Positions 7,746 through 16,832 of a stretch of 34,618 nucleotides of DNA are shown here, piece after piece. The stretch is from CAYQDB01 sp964416195 (GTDB lineage Bacteria > Zixibacteria > MSB-5A5 > GN15 > FEB-12): positions 1 to 34,618 of the forward strand of contig CAYQDB010000023.1 of assembly GCA_964416195.1 (NCBI GenBank). The letters run 5' to 3'. The notes below the pieces were generated by a model. That model saw nothing but the letters and a program-made list of their open reading frames with translations. It searched no databases and had not been told where the DNA came from. A program made the position numbers and the translations under genes. Position 1 is the first letter of the stretch, and each line of letters opens with the position of its first letter.

Positions 7746-10445
7746 TCAGTTCACCGGCCCTGTATTCATCTCACCTGCCAGTAGACGCACCTCATAGTCA
7801 GGATGGGCCTTGAGATTCTCAAGGTTAATACGAATCTTGGATGGGTCAGCATTAAGCCGGTAGTAGCCCAGCCGATTGTTCTCAAAAACCGGCCAAGGCG
7901 AGTTCAGGGCGGAAGCAATCTCATTTTTCATGCGGTACAGGTAACGCGCCTGGTTGAAGCCGACCTCGATGTCCTCTTTGTACATCCAGCCCGCCTCACG
8001 ATTGAGACGTGACCAGGCCAGTTTGGTAAAGTATTTGAACGATTTGCCGGTAAGCCGGACCGGGAAGCCGTTGATTCTCACCAGGTACCTCTCGCGCTCG
8101 AATGTGCCGTCAATTTCGACCGATTCCGGTCGCACGGATAACGCCGCGTTCTGAGAGACGCCAGATCTGTTTCCTATAACTCCTAACTGCATGGCTACCT
8201 CCTCGTGTAGTGACTTGAGTTTTTCTTTCAATGACCTTAGTTTATTTTTTCCAGCAATAAGATTGTCCAGTTGTTCATCTGGAAGCTCACACAGCTCAGC
8301 CACGCTCTCCACTCCCGCTTCCTTCAGAGCAGAGAAGTCACCCCGGTTGAGAATCTCTCCGAGGTGAACATGCAACTGCTGGAGGCTGGGGGGCATCCCA
8401 AAACGCAGACTGAAGGCATGCTGTCTGAGTTCATCTCTCAGCGACGTCTGGTTACCGCTTGCCTCAACCAGTAAACCCAGGCCGGAAACCAGGTTAGCGG
8501 CTGTTTCCCCCAGCGCCATGATTTGGCCAAGGTGCATCTGGTAACGCTCCTCCAGTTGTTGTACCGGAACCAAGCGACTCCAATCCTGAAACAGGAGAAA
8601 TGCTTTCAGTTTTGCCGCTTTAGTATAAGAGAGGGGCTCGCGACTGTAGTTGTCTCCAAGAAGGATACCGGCTTCCTCCACTAGGTGGTCAAAGCGTTGA
8701 TAGAGCATCTTGACCGGGAGGCTATCGGATAGCTCAAAAGCGGTCAGCATTCCCGGCGGGAGCGCCCAGTCGGGAGCGCTGAGAGCCAGTGATGTCCATC
8801 CTGAGACAGTCCGGGGGGGAGTCGACTGAAGCTTATCAAGTAGATACCGCACCTGCGAAATAGAAAGACTGGCTCTCGCTGCTGCCTCTCCCACGGGAGT
8901 GGCCGAAAACTTACCACTTGAGTTGTCTGAGGCAATTAGATGATGGTTCAAAAGAATCGTTAACGACGTCTCAAAATCCGGCCTCTGTTTGTCCGTATTC
9001 AGACAGGCAAAGAAGGTTCTGTCAAACAGGTTCGTTATGGAAATCCTATCAGAGACCAGGCCGCTGACGGTCATGTTCAGAAGCCAGTCCTCCAATGGCA
9101 CGCTATTGAAAGCGGATGATATCGGCTCGGGTTTGTCGGGGACAATATAGTTTTCCCAGAGGATTTCGCGGTCAAAGTCCGACTCGGCCAGCACAACGGC
9201 ACGGCCCGGCTTACTATTGCCGTCTCGCAGTCGTCCCGCGCGGCCGGTCATGTTGTCAAACTCCGCCCGACTGACAGGAACCAGTCTGGGTCGGCGATCA
9301 TATTTGCCCGCGGTATACTTGACCGTTTCGAGATAGACGGTATCAGCGGGCAAATCGACACCCAGGGCCAGGGTTGTGGTCGAGAATATCACTTTGACTT
9401 CTCTATCGATAAACGCCTGCTCGATAATCGACCTCTGGCGAGGGGAAAGGTCGGCATTGTGGAATGCCACTGAGCGAGTTAATGCCTGCCGGAGTGAACG
9501 GACCAGAAACGACGGCTCCTCCTCGCTCAACCGTTCCAGAGCTCTTTTGGCTTCGGGCCAGCTGACGGCGGCGGCCAGCCTGAACGCGCAGTCAACTGTC
9601 TCCAGGCGTGACTTGAGGAAAACCAGAGTCGAGCCACTGTCGGACTTGATCTGTTGAAGGAAAGCATCAAACGGCTCGTCGGCCGCTTCGATTTTCACGA
9701 ATGGTTCGCTGCCATCCAGGCCGTTATTGTACGAGCGGTAACAAAACGAGCCTTCCGCCGCTACCCCGCACATAAGGTCAACCGGTCTGGCTGTTTCTTC
9801 AACCAATGTGGCTCCCAGCCACTGGGCCAGCCGTCCCGCCGAACAAGCGTTGTCGCCAATGACAGCCGATAGGCTGACCAGGGATGGCTCATAAACCGAA
9901 GCCAGCACTTTGGTCAAAAGCCTTTCCAGTACAGCTCCTCGGCCCGGTTCGGAAACGGTCTGAATTTCATCGATAACAACAAGTCCAGTGTTCTTCAAAG
10001 TATCCAGGGCCCCGGTCAAGAGCAGGTCGAACTTCTCATAGATGGCAACTGCGATTTGGTAGTCGCCATCGGCAAATCTCTTGTCGTTTTCGGGGTGGTC
10101 GCCTGTCACGACTAAGCACTTTACCCCAAGAGGACCGTAGGTTTCTTGAAACAGGCTATACTTCTGCTCGGCCAGGGACTTCAACGGCGCCAGCATGACT
10201 GTCTTCTGGCGATGAGTGAGGGCTTTCGCCGTAGCCATCTCGGCACAGAAAGATTTTCCCGAGGAGGTCGGGGCGGAGATAAGCATTCGAAGGGAATGAT
10301 GTTCCAAGTTATCCTGTGGCTCTCCAAGTAAACCTTTTCGGACAGCTCTGCTTTGCACCGGCAGGAGCGACTCGCCCTGCCGCCGGCGCCATATATCAAT
10401 GATTCGCTCCGGTATTCCCCATTTTCTCAGATCACTCAGCCTCAT
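7746..10445 (-). CDS. Ski2-like/Hel308-type superfamily 2 helicase with HhH and C-terminal winged-helix domain
   Basis: The 899-residue protein has ordered SF2 motifs: LPVQSRAV (29-36), Walker A APTSSGKS (58-65), DEIQ (159-162), motif III SLSAV (191-195), TLVFLKSR (273-280), STTTLALGVDLPA (355-367) and motif VI GRAGR (401-405). After the helicase core comes a helical region and a helix-hairpin-helix-like segment around 690-740 (LKEAGVESVAELCELPDEQL). The last ~110 residues (about 780-890) resemble an OmpR/PhoB-type winged helix: RLTGKSFKYFTKLAW, then RYLYRMKNEIASAL, then NRLGYYRLN. That tail is unusual for this helicase class. Start ATG 10445 has GGAG 8 bases upstream. It follows the zinc-ribbon gene by 35 bases, so the two are probably co-transcribed. 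The family unwinds DNA or RNA; DNA repair is the likeliest role. Confidence 0.85.
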   Translation of the reverse strand: MRLSDLRKWGIPERIIDIWRRRQGESLLPVQSRAVRKGLLGEPQDNLEHHSLRMLISAPTSSGKSFCAEMATAKALTHRQKTVMLAPLKSLAEQKYSLFQETYGPLGVKCLVVTGDHPENDKRFADGDYQIAVAIYEKFDLLLTGALDTLKNTGLVVIDEIQTVSEPGRGAVLERLLTKVLASVYEPSLVSLSAVIGDNACSAGRLAQWLGATLVEETARPVDLMCGVAAEGSFCYRSYNNGLDGSEPFVKIEAADEPFDAFLQQIKSDSGSTLVFLKSRLETVDCAFRLAAAVSWPEAKRALERLSEEEPSFLVRSLRQALTRSVAFHNADLSPRQRSIIEQAFIDREVKVIFSTTTLALGVDLPADTVYLETVKYTAGKYDRRPRLVPVSRAEFDNMTGRAGRLRDGNSKPGRAVVLAESDFDREILWENYIVPDKPEPISSAFNSVPLEDWLLNMTVSGLVSDRISITNLFDRTFFACLNTDKQRPDFETSLTILLNHHLIASDNSSGKFSATPVGEAAARASLSISQVRYLLDKLQSTPPRTVSGWTSLALSAPDWALPPGMLTAFELSDSLPVKMLYQRFDHLVEEAGILLGDNYSREPLSYTKAAKLKAFLLFQDWSRLVPVQQLEERYQMHLGQIMALGETAANLVSGLGLLVEASGNQTSLRDELRQHAFSLRFGMPPSLQQLHVHLGEILNRGDFSALKEAGVESVAELCELPDEQLDNLIAGKNKLRSLKEKLKSLHEEVAMQLGVIGNRSGVSQNAALSVRPESVEIDGTFERERYLVRINGFPVRLTGKSFKYFTKLAWSRLNREAGWMYKEDIEVGFNQARYLYRMKNEIASALNSPWPVFENNRLGYYRLNADPSKIRINLENLKAHPDYEVRLLAGEMNTGPVN

Positions 10446-10480
10446 ACGCGTTCTCCCCTCTCCTCATAAACGGAACATCA

Positions 10481-10702
10481 TCACCCGCAGCTCTGGTAAC
10501 CGCATGATGGGCAACTGAAACAGCTCCCCAGCCGAACCATACCGCCGCCACAGTCGGGACAGCAGGTGTGGCCTGCCTTGTCTTTACCATGAAGGTGGCT
10601 TGACCACCGGCAAGGCGGCTCGGTCTCAAATGACGTGAATTGGACGTCATCACCTGCTATCTCTGTCATTGAGCTATTTCCTTCAAACTTCAATTCCCGC
10701 AT
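10481..10702 (-). CDS. Small zinc-ribbon protein resembling the C-terminal tail of class II ribonucleotide reductase
   Basis: The 73-residue protein ends with CPDCGGGMVRLG followed by CFSCPSCGYQSCG. This paired CxxC arrangement closely resembles the zinc-ribbon tail of adenosylcobalamin-dependent ribonucleotide reductases (CPDCG... CxxCGxxxC). The N-terminal half is polar and unremarkable. ATG 10702 is supported by AAGGAG 6 bases upstream. A strong promoter lies about 40 bases before the start, and the helicase gene follows by 35 bases. It may be a free-standing ribbon used for metal, nucleic-acid or protein binding. A detached nrdJ tail is possible, but its own good start and promoter argue for a real gene. 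Confidence 0.7.
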   Translation of the reverse strand: MRELKFEGNSSMTEIAGDDVQFTSFETEPPCRWSSHLHGKDKAGHTCCPDCGGGMVRLGSCFSCPSCGYQSCG

Positions 10703-10749
10703 AGTAGACTCCTTGCTTTGGTGATACTTCCGTATATCGTCTTATTGTG

Positions 10750-10778
10750 ATAATACTGCACATACGTGCACTTGTCAA
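10750..10778 (-). promoter_or_regulatory. Sigma70-type promoter with an embedded palindrome, upstream of the zinc-ribbon/helicase operon
   Basis: On the minus strand TTGACA (10773-10778), a 17-base spacer and TATTAT (10750-10755) make a near-consensus promoter. The spacer holds the inverted repeat TGCAC-N4-GTGCA (10757-10770). A repressor bound there would block polymerase, so this looks like an operator. The repressor is unknown; a LexA-like SOS regulator is one option given the helicase. Confidence 0.65.
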
Positions 10779-10867
10779 GTGGAAAATGGCAAATTTCTCG
10801 TCGGATTTTCAATTTCGCAGCCGTGGCTACTTGGCGGACTGATAACGTCTTTTGGTTATCGTGCAAA

Positions 10868-10893
10868 CTACGGCAACTACTAACTTGCCGTAG
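10868..10893 (-). terminator. Hairpin, probable terminator of the beta-propeller gene
   Basis: A perfect 9-bp stem (CTACGGCAA, 8-base loop, TTGCCGTAG) lies 139 bases after the minus-strand stop at 11032. It is followed on that strand by only a short TTT run, so termination is plausible but not certain. Apart from this and the promoter, the 10703-11031 gap holds no gene I can support. Confidence 0.45.
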
Positions 10894-11031
10894 GAGAAGT
10901 GGTTACGAAGGCTGGGCTGATGTAATGTCCTGGATAAACTGTGTGCGACAGAAAATATATCGACTTTTCTTCAGAACATGACACCAACGCTTAGAGAAGG
11001 ATTCTGGAAACCGGCACGGGTAAAGGTATTT

Positions 11032-12048
11032 TTATGGCGTCTTGGACCATGCCGGGAACTTATCCGAACCGGGCCCGGACAACCGTCGGGCGCCGTTGCC
11101 GGCAATATCACAGATCCAGATGGAGCCGTCGGTGGTGGAGAAGGTAAGCCATTTCGAGTCAGGGGAAAAAGAGGGAGAAATAGTGTTCAGGTTTGTTGAC
11201 GGTGGCGGGGCAAACACCAGATACCTCTCCTTCAGATCGGCAGAGGCGATGTACAGGCCGCCATCATTGAGGTTGTTGTTGATGTAGGCCAGCCACTTAC
11301 CATCTCCGGACCAAACTGGGCCGACACAGTCCCGGTTCATCAGAGCAAGGGCTTTCACTGAGTCCATGGGGATATTGTATTGACCCTTGGGCAGCACCAG
11401 CAGGCCTTGGGGCTTTTGCTGAAAAACACAGACACAGGCAATATCTCCATTAGCATTCATAGTAGGCGCGATCAGAAACTTCTCCACTGTTTCCCAGTCC
11501 TCGCGGAGGATTTTCAGGTTCTCACCCTGAGGATCCATGGTGCAGATCTGATAATTTGGCTCGAAGGCATTTACTTTGTTGGCGTTCATGTCCTTGCAGA
11601 AGACGACCATGCTGTCGGAGGCGTTCCATTCCGGGTCTCGATTGCCCATGTCATTGGTGAGACGATACCACCAGGACTTGTTATTCTGGTAAGCCGAGTC
11701 CATCGAGGCCGTAAAGATATCATACACCTTGTGCTGTCCGCCGGAGAAATCCGGGGCTTGCAAATCGACCTTTCCCGACCGCGTGAACATTATGGTTTTG
11801 CCGTCAGGTGACCAGCTCAAGCGCCCATCGGCATTAGTCACCTCACAGATCAACTGCTGGTTGGCGCCCTTGGCGTCCATGACCCAGACATTGCCGTCGC
11901 GTATGAAGGCAATCCGTCCCTGGGGGTCTCCAATGGTTCCCGCTTTTTCAGCCGGCATCTTTTCGGCTGAGAGAGTTATTGAGGGTATGGTTGCCAGGAG
12001 AGCAAAAACAAAACATGCGTTCTTCATTTCCAGCAAAAAGTGTTTCAT
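11032..12048 (-). CDS. Exported TolB/PD40-like beta-propeller protein
   Basis: The 338-residue product begins with a signal peptide (MKNACFVFALLATIPSITLSA after a short MKHFLLE stretch). It then shows repeated PD40/WD40-like blades: GRIAFIRDGNVWVMDAKG, RLSWSPDGKTIMFTR, DPEWNASDSMVVFCKD, PVWSGDGKWLAYINN, SPSFSPDSKWLTFSTTDGSIWICDI and a final FPAWS. Such propellers sit in the periplasm or outside the cell and act as binding scaffolds; no catalytic motif is visible. The start at 12048 has GGAG 10 bases upstream; ATG 12027 is an alternative that also keeps the signal peptide. The outer-membrane protein gene lies 89 bases upstream on the same strand, so the two may be linked. Confidence 0.7.
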   Translation of the reverse strand: MKHFLLEMKNACFVFALLATIPSITLSAEKMPAEKAGTIGDPQGRIAFIRDGNVWVMDAKGANQQLICEVTNADGRLSWSPDGKTIMFTRSGKVDLQAPDFSGGQHKVYDIFTASMDSAYQNNKSWWYRLTNDMGNRDPEWNASDSMVVFCKDMNANKVNAFEPNYQICTMDPQGENLKILREDWETVEKFLIAPTMNANGDIACVCVFQQKPQGLLVLPKGQYNIPMDSVKALALMNRDCVGPVWSGDGKWLAYINNNLNDGGLYIASADLKERYLVFAPPPSTNLNTISPSFSPDSKWLTFSTTDGSIWICDIAGNGARRLSGPGSDKFPAWSKTP

Positions 12049-12137
12049 ACAGAGGTTTCTCCGTTGTTGTTTTTCACAGTTATGCCAATAATAACCGGAA
12101 ATGCCGCCATGTCAACCAGAATGCTCTCAAGCCGGTA

Positions 12138-12989
12138 TTACAGCTTGAAAAATCGCTTCAGCTCTATTCTGGCCCGTGCCCCTGAGAGGTTCAGGTCAAC
12201 GCGGCTGTCGGCAGTTCCGTTGTACGTGGCGACAATTTCTTCGTCTTCTGCATTGTACCACGCAACGTTCGTAAAGTTCAGATACAGATAGCTGACATCG
12301 ACGCCCAAAGCCATGTCGAAAAACGGCAGCGGGTAGTCGGCCCCGACACCAAAGGAGAAACCAGGGGCCGTACCTTTGAGCGTAGTATTTACTCCCTCCG
12401 GAACCGAGGTAGCCAGGTTCAGGTTCTGGTATCCATCCCACAGGTCCCAACTGGCTTGATAATAACCGACACTGCCGTCAACTCGCACGGCCAGTTGCTT
12501 GAGCACATCTGTCTTCGAAGGAGAATTGTAGAAGTAGTACATCAGGGAGCTGCTCACGCCCCAGACTTTCACCTCAGACACCAGATTGTCAATAACCATA
12601 GACGCCCCGCCAGGCGGCGTGTAATCGAATGAACCTGTCTGATCCGTACCCAGCTTGAGCCAGTATTCACCGCCGATCGACCAGGCAAAGCTCTTACCCA
12701 GGGAAAGCCCGGCATCGATACCAAACGATTTTGCATTACCGATCCACGGGATGCTGGTGTTGGAAAACTGGGGTGAAGTGCAGATCGCAAACTTGTTGTA
12801 ATCGTTGTCTCGGTTGATCCGATTGAAAGTGGAATTGACTGCCACCCAACTGATCTGTCTGGTGTGTTTGGCTTCTGTCCTTTTCAGGAAACGGTTCACG
12901 ATATCCTGTTCGGTTTCCCCTGCCGATATGATTGAGGCGCTGGATAGAATCAGCACCGAAGCGGATATTAATGCGATTTTGCCACGCAT
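12138..12989 (-). CDS. Outer-membrane beta-barrel protein
   Basis: From ATG 12989 (AGGAGG 4 bases upstream) the 283-residue product has a signal peptide (MRGKIALISASVLILSSASIISA). It is followed by alternating polar/aromatic strands separated by Gly/Asn/Asp turns, such as FGIDAGLSLGKSFAWSIGGEYWLKLG, VWGVSSSLMYYFY, VDGSVGYYQASWDLW and FSFGVGADYPLPF, ending in a strand RARIELKRFFKL. This is the style of a small outer-membrane barrel. No family-specific motif was recognised, so the substrate is unknown. The longer in-frame reading from 13079 adds 30 polar residues ahead of the signal peptide and is rejected. Confidence 0.7.
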   Translation of the reverse strand: MRGKIALISASVLILSSASIISAGETEQDIVNRFLKRTEAKHTRQISWVAVNSTFNRINRDNDYNKFAICTSPQFSNTSIPWIGNAKSFGIDAGLSLGKSFAWSIGGEYWLKLGTDQTGSFDYTPPGGASMVIDNLVSEVKVWGVSSSLMYYFYNSPSKTDVLKQLAVRVDGSVGYYQASWDLWDGYQNLNLATSVPEGVNTTLKGTAPGFSFGVGADYPLPFFDMALGVDVSYLYLNFTNVAWYNAEDEEIVATYNGTADSRVDLNLSGARARIELKRFFKL

Positions 12990-13092
12990 ACTTCCTCCTG
13001 TCTGCGAACTGGATTGTTTTTTCACTTTATCGGAATAGGGGGCAAGTTTCTTGATTGGGGGCAGACAGTCATCTATCAAAAACGGAAGAAAA

Positions 13093-13113
13093 AGCGGGCT
13101 CCACGAGCCCGCT
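13093..13113 (-). terminator. Intrinsic terminator of nifJ
   Basis: An 8-bp GC-rich stem (AGCGGGCT, loop CCACG in plus orientation, AGCCCGCT) lies about 50 bases after the nifJ stop. It is followed on the minus strand by TTTTTCTTCCG, a T-rich tail. Confidence 0.8.
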
Positions 13114-13161
13114 CTATCTACTATTCAAAAAAAGAGATTTCAGCTTCCGGCGGCAGTATCC

Positions 13162-16100
13162 CTAATCTGCGAGTTTAGAATAATCCATTTGCGCCAATTG
13201 CGAGTAGAGCTGCCAGCGACGATCGCAATCCTTTTGACCCAATTCAAGCAGCATCCTAGCCCGTTCAGGATCCTTGACCTTGAGGGTTCTGAACCGTATT
13301 TCCGAATAGGCATATTCCTCAAACGGAATTGATGGTTCCTTACAGTCAAGCTGCAGCGGGTTTTTGCCCTCTTTGATACGGTAAGGATTGTAGCGATAGA
13401 GCAGCCAGTGACCGCATTTGACGGCTTTGTCCTCTTGCTCCAGCCCATGGGACATGTCTATTCCGTGGGCAATACAGTGACTGTAGCAGATGAGCAGCGA
13501 TGGGCCATCGTAGCGCTCGGCCTCAACCATAGCCTTGACTAACTGATTGTGACTGGCACCGATAGCGACCTGGGCAATATAGACATTGGCATAAGGCATT
13601 ATCATCATACCGAGGTCTTTTTTGGGAAGAGGCTTACCGGCTGCGGCAAACTTGGCCGTGGAACCGCGCGGGGTAGCTTTAGACATCTGCCCACCGGTGT
13701 TGGAATAGACTTCGGTATCCAGAACCAGCAGATTGACATTTTTCCCGCTAGCCAAGACGTGATCCAACCCGCCGAAGCCGATATCGTAGGCCCAGCCATC
13801 GCCGCCAATACCCCAGACCGATTTCTTCACCAGGAAATGGGCGACGTTCTTAAGCGCTAAAACCTTCTCGCCGCCGTTCAAACCTTCCAGCTTCTGCAGT
13901 AGCACTGCTACTCGTTTACGCTGTTTCTCAATTCCCTCCTGCCTCCGCTGGTCGGCGTTGACGAGTTCATCATACATATCTGGTACAAGTTCTTTGACCA
14001 AACCAAGCGCATACTCCTTGAGCTGGTCGGCAGTCAGACGCATTCCCAGAGCGAACTCTGCACAGTCCTCAAATAGTGAGTTCGACCAAGCGGGTCCCCG
14101 GCCGTCGGCGCGTTTGCAGTATGGGGTGGTGGGAAGGTTTCCGCCGTAGATGGAACTGCATCCGGTTGCGTTGCCACATATCGCTCGGTCCCCGAACAAC
14201 TGAGTCATCAACTTTACATATGGGGTTTCTCCGCAACCGGCGCAAGCGCCGGAAAACTCAAACATCGGTTTCATAAACTGGGAACCCTTGACTGTTTCGA
14301 TGTTGAACAATGACGGATCGGGGTCAGGCAGTACGTTTATGAAGAAATCCCAGTTCTTCTTTTCGCGTTCGCGGATAGGTATCTGCGGAGACATATTGAT
14401 CGCTTTGAAATTGGTCTTGTTGCCATCCTTGTCCTTCTTTACCACAGGACAGGCGTTCACACAGGCCTCACAGCCGGTGCAATCCTCCGGTGCCACCTGA
14501 AGGCTGTAATACAACCCCTTTAGTGGCTTCTTGGCTTCCACGTACAGGAAGTCCTCGGGTGCCTTCTCAAGGTACTTCTTCTCAAAGACCTTGGGACGAA
14601 TAGCAGCATGGGGACAGACTATGGAACAAATGTTGCACTGAATGCACAGCTCCTTGTCCCAGACCGGAATGTCAACGGCGATATTTCTCTTCTCATACTG
14701 GGTGGTACCGGTGGGATATGTGCCGTCGTCAGGAAAGACAGACACAGGTAGATCATAACCACGACCTGCTATAATTTCGGCGGTGACGGTCTTCACAAAA
14801 TCGGGCGCAGAATTGGGCACGATAGGGGGCATTGCGATACTGCTGGTGACTTTATGGGGATAATCAACTTCCTTCAAAGCCTCGGCAGCCCCATCGACTG
14901 CCGCAAAGTTCATATTGACAACTTTCTCGCCCTTGGCTCCATAGGTGGACACTATAGCCTTTTTTATCGCTTCAATCGCCTTCTGCTTGGGAAGGATGTC
15001 GGAAATAGTGAAGAAGGCCGTTTGCATAATCATGTTGATACGCGCCCCAAGACCGAGTCCCTTGGCGAGAGAAATAGCATCGATAACGTAGAACTTAGCT
15101 TTCTTCTCGATTATCTGTTGCTGCACCTCGCGTGGTATTTTGTCCCACACCTCGCCCGGACCATAGGGGGCGTTCAACAGGAAAGTCCCTCCTTCGGTCA
15201 GCTTGCCAAGCATATCATATTTCTCGAGGAATGAGAAATTATGACAGGCAACAAACTGGGCGGAAGTTATGAGGTATGGCTTCTGTATGATATCCTTACC
15301 GAAACGGAGGTGGGAGACGGTTATGGCTCCGGCTTTCTTAGAGTCATAGACGAAGTATCCCTGGGCATAGTTGTCGGTGTTCTGGCCGATGATTTTGATG
15401 GAGTTCTTGTTTGCTCCCACCGTACCATCCGCGCCGAGGCCGTAAAACAGGCCGCGGAAATTGCCTCCTTCGAGATCGAAGGAGAGATCAGGATCAAGCG
15501 AGGTGAAGGTAACATCGTCTTTAATGCCGACTGTGAAGTGATCTTTCGGGTCATCCAGCTTAAGGTTGTCGAAGATGACCTTGGCCATGGACGGATTGAG
15601 CTCCGCCGAGCCGAGGCCATAGCGTCCACCAATAATGAGTGGACGATCCTTGAACTTGGCAATTCCCTTGTCAAGCGCCTCGTTAATGGCCGCCTGGATA
15701 TCGGTGTACAGGGGCTCGCCGACGGCGCCTGGCTCCTTAGTACGGTCGAGCACGGCAATTTTCTTGATCGTTACCGGTAACGCTTTGATAAGTGCTTCCA
15801 TAGAAAAGGGGCGGTACAGACGAACCTTGATGATGCCGACTTTCTCCCCTCTGGCCACCAGGGCGTTGATCGTTTCATGGACAACTTCGGCGCCGGTACC
15901 CATGATAATGACAACATGCTCTGCCTGGGGATGGCCGAAGTAGTCAAACAGCTTATACTGTCGGCCCACGATGGCAGCAAACTTGTCCATTGCCTCCTGG
16001 ACGATCTTAGGCGCGACCTGGTAGTACCTGTTCACGGTCTCACGGTGCTGGAAAAACACGTCAGGATTCTGCGATGTGCCTTTGATTGTCGGGGCATCCG

Positions 16101-16782
16101 GTGAAAGCGCCCGCCGGCGATGATCGAAAATGAGCTTGTCATCCAGCATTTCCCTCATGTCGTCAAAAGATATTTCTTCCACTTTCTGCACCTCGTGTGA
16201 AGTGCGGAAACCGTCAAAGAAGTGGACAAACGGGACCCGGCTTTTTAGTGAAGCGGCCTGAGCGATCAGGGCAAGATCCATCACCTCCTGAATCGAACCG
16301 GAAGGTATCAAACCAAAGCCGGTGGAGCGGCAACACATGACATCAGAGTGATCTCCGAAAATCGACAGTGCATGCGTAGCTACGGCGCGAGCTGTGACAT
16401 GGAAGACGGTAGGGGTCATTTCCCCGGCAATCTTGAACATGTTGGGGATCATCAGCAGCAACCCTTGGGAGGCAGTAAACGTGGTTGTCAGAGCGCCGGT
16501 TGTCAGAGCGCCGTGAACTGCCCCGGACGCTCCCGCTTCGGACTGCATTTCAATGACCATGGGAAGAAGGCCCCAGATGTTCTTCTTTCCAGCGGCGGAC
16601 CTTTCGTCAGCTTCTTCCCCCATGTTCGATGAAGGTGTAATGGGATAGATGGCGATAACTTCGTTGGTAGCATGAGCTACATATGCAGCTGCACTGTTGC
16701 CGTCTATCGTGATCATGCGGCGCTTGCGGCCACCCTCTTTATGTGTGTCTTCGGGGGCTGTTTTTGTGGCTTCTTGTGGCAT
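13162..16782 (-). CDS. nifJ: Pyruvate:ferredoxin (flavodoxin) oxidoreductase
   Basis: The 1206-residue single-chain enzyme oxidises pyruvate to acetyl-CoA and CO2 while reducing ferredoxin or flavodoxin in the cytoplasm. Domains run in the usual order: N-terminal pyruvate/thiamine domain (GNSAAAYVAHATNEV, YPITPSS), gamma domain, an insert with two 4Fe-4S clusters (CIQCNICSIVCP and CTGCEACVNACP), then the C-terminal domain with cluster ligands (CAGCGETPY) and the thiamine diphosphate site (GDGWAYDIGFGGLDH... SNTGGQMSK). Length matches the family. ATG 16782 has AGGAG 7 bases upstream; a Met 22 codons later (MITIDGNSAAA) is nearer the usual N-terminus. It follows dcd by 50 bases and probably shares its transcript. 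Presence of the enzyme suggests anaerobic or microaerobic metabolism. Confidence 0.95.
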   Translation of the reverse strand: MPQEATKTAPEDTHKEGGRKRRMITIDGNSAAAYVAHATNEVIAIYPITPSSNMGEEADERSAAGKKNIWGLLPMVIEMQSEAGASGAVHGALTTGALTTTFTASQGLLLMIPNMFKIAGEMTPTVFHVTARAVATHALSIFGDHSDVMCCRSTGFGLIPSGSIQEVMDLALIAQAASLKSRVPFVHFFDGFRTSHEVQKVEEISFDDMREMLDDKLIFDHRRRALSPDAPTIKGTSQNPDVFFQHRETVNRYYQVAPKIVQEAMDKFAAIVGRQYKLFDYFGHPQAEHVVIIMGTGAEVVHETINALVARGEKVGIIKVRLYRPFSMEALIKALPVTIKKIAVLDRTKEPGAVGEPLYTDIQAAINEALDKGIAKFKDRPLIIGGRYGLGSAELNPSMAKVIFDNLKLDDPKDHFTVGIKDDVTFTSLDPDLSFDLEGGNFRGLFYGLGADGTVGANKNSIKIIGQNTDNYAQGYFVYDSKKAGAITVSHLRFGKDIIQKPYLITSAQFVACHNFSFLEKYDMLGKLTEGGTFLLNAPYGPGEVWDKIPREVQQQIIEKKAKFYVIDAISLAKGLGLGARINMIMQTAFFTISDILPKQKAIEAIKKAIVSTYGAKGEKVVNMNFAAVDGAAEALKEVDYPHKVTSSIAMPPIVPNSAPDFVKTVTAEIIAGRGYDLPVSVFPDDGTYPTGTTQYEKRNIAVDIPVWDKELCIQCNICSIVCPHAAIRPKVFEKKYLEKAPEDFLYVEAKKPLKGLYYSLQVAPEDCTGCEACVNACPVVKKDKDGNKTNFKAINMSPQIPIREREKKNWDFFINVLPDPDPSLFNIETVKGSQFMKPMFEFSGACAGCGETPYVKLMTQLFGDRAICGNATGCSSIYGGNLPTTPYCKRADGRGPAWSNSLFEDCAEFALGMRLTADQLKEYALGLVKELVPDMYDELVNADQRRQEGIEKQRKRVAVLLQKLEGLNGGEKVLALKNVAHFLVKKSVWGIGGDGWAYDIGFGGLDHVLASGKNVNLLVLDTEVYSNTGGQMSKATPRGSTAKFAAAGKPLPKKDLGMMIMPYANVYIAQVAIGASHNQLVKAMVEAERYDGPSLLICYSHCIAHGIDMSHGLEQEDKAVKCGHWLLYRYNPYRIKEGKNPLQLDCKEPSIPFEEYAYSEIRFRTLKVKDPERARMLLELGQKDCDRRWQLYSQLAQMDYSKLAD

Positions 16783-16832
16783 TTTGAAACTCCTGATTTG
16801 ACCAAAGAACCCTTTTCACTGGGTATCGGCAA

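Noticed and set aside
12990..13079. Longer N-terminus for the outer-membrane protein
   Set aside because: It would bury the signal peptide; ATG 12989 has a strong AGGAGG.
15241..15780. 179-codon plus-strand ORF inside nifJ
   Set aside because: Antisense shadow of a strongly supported gene.
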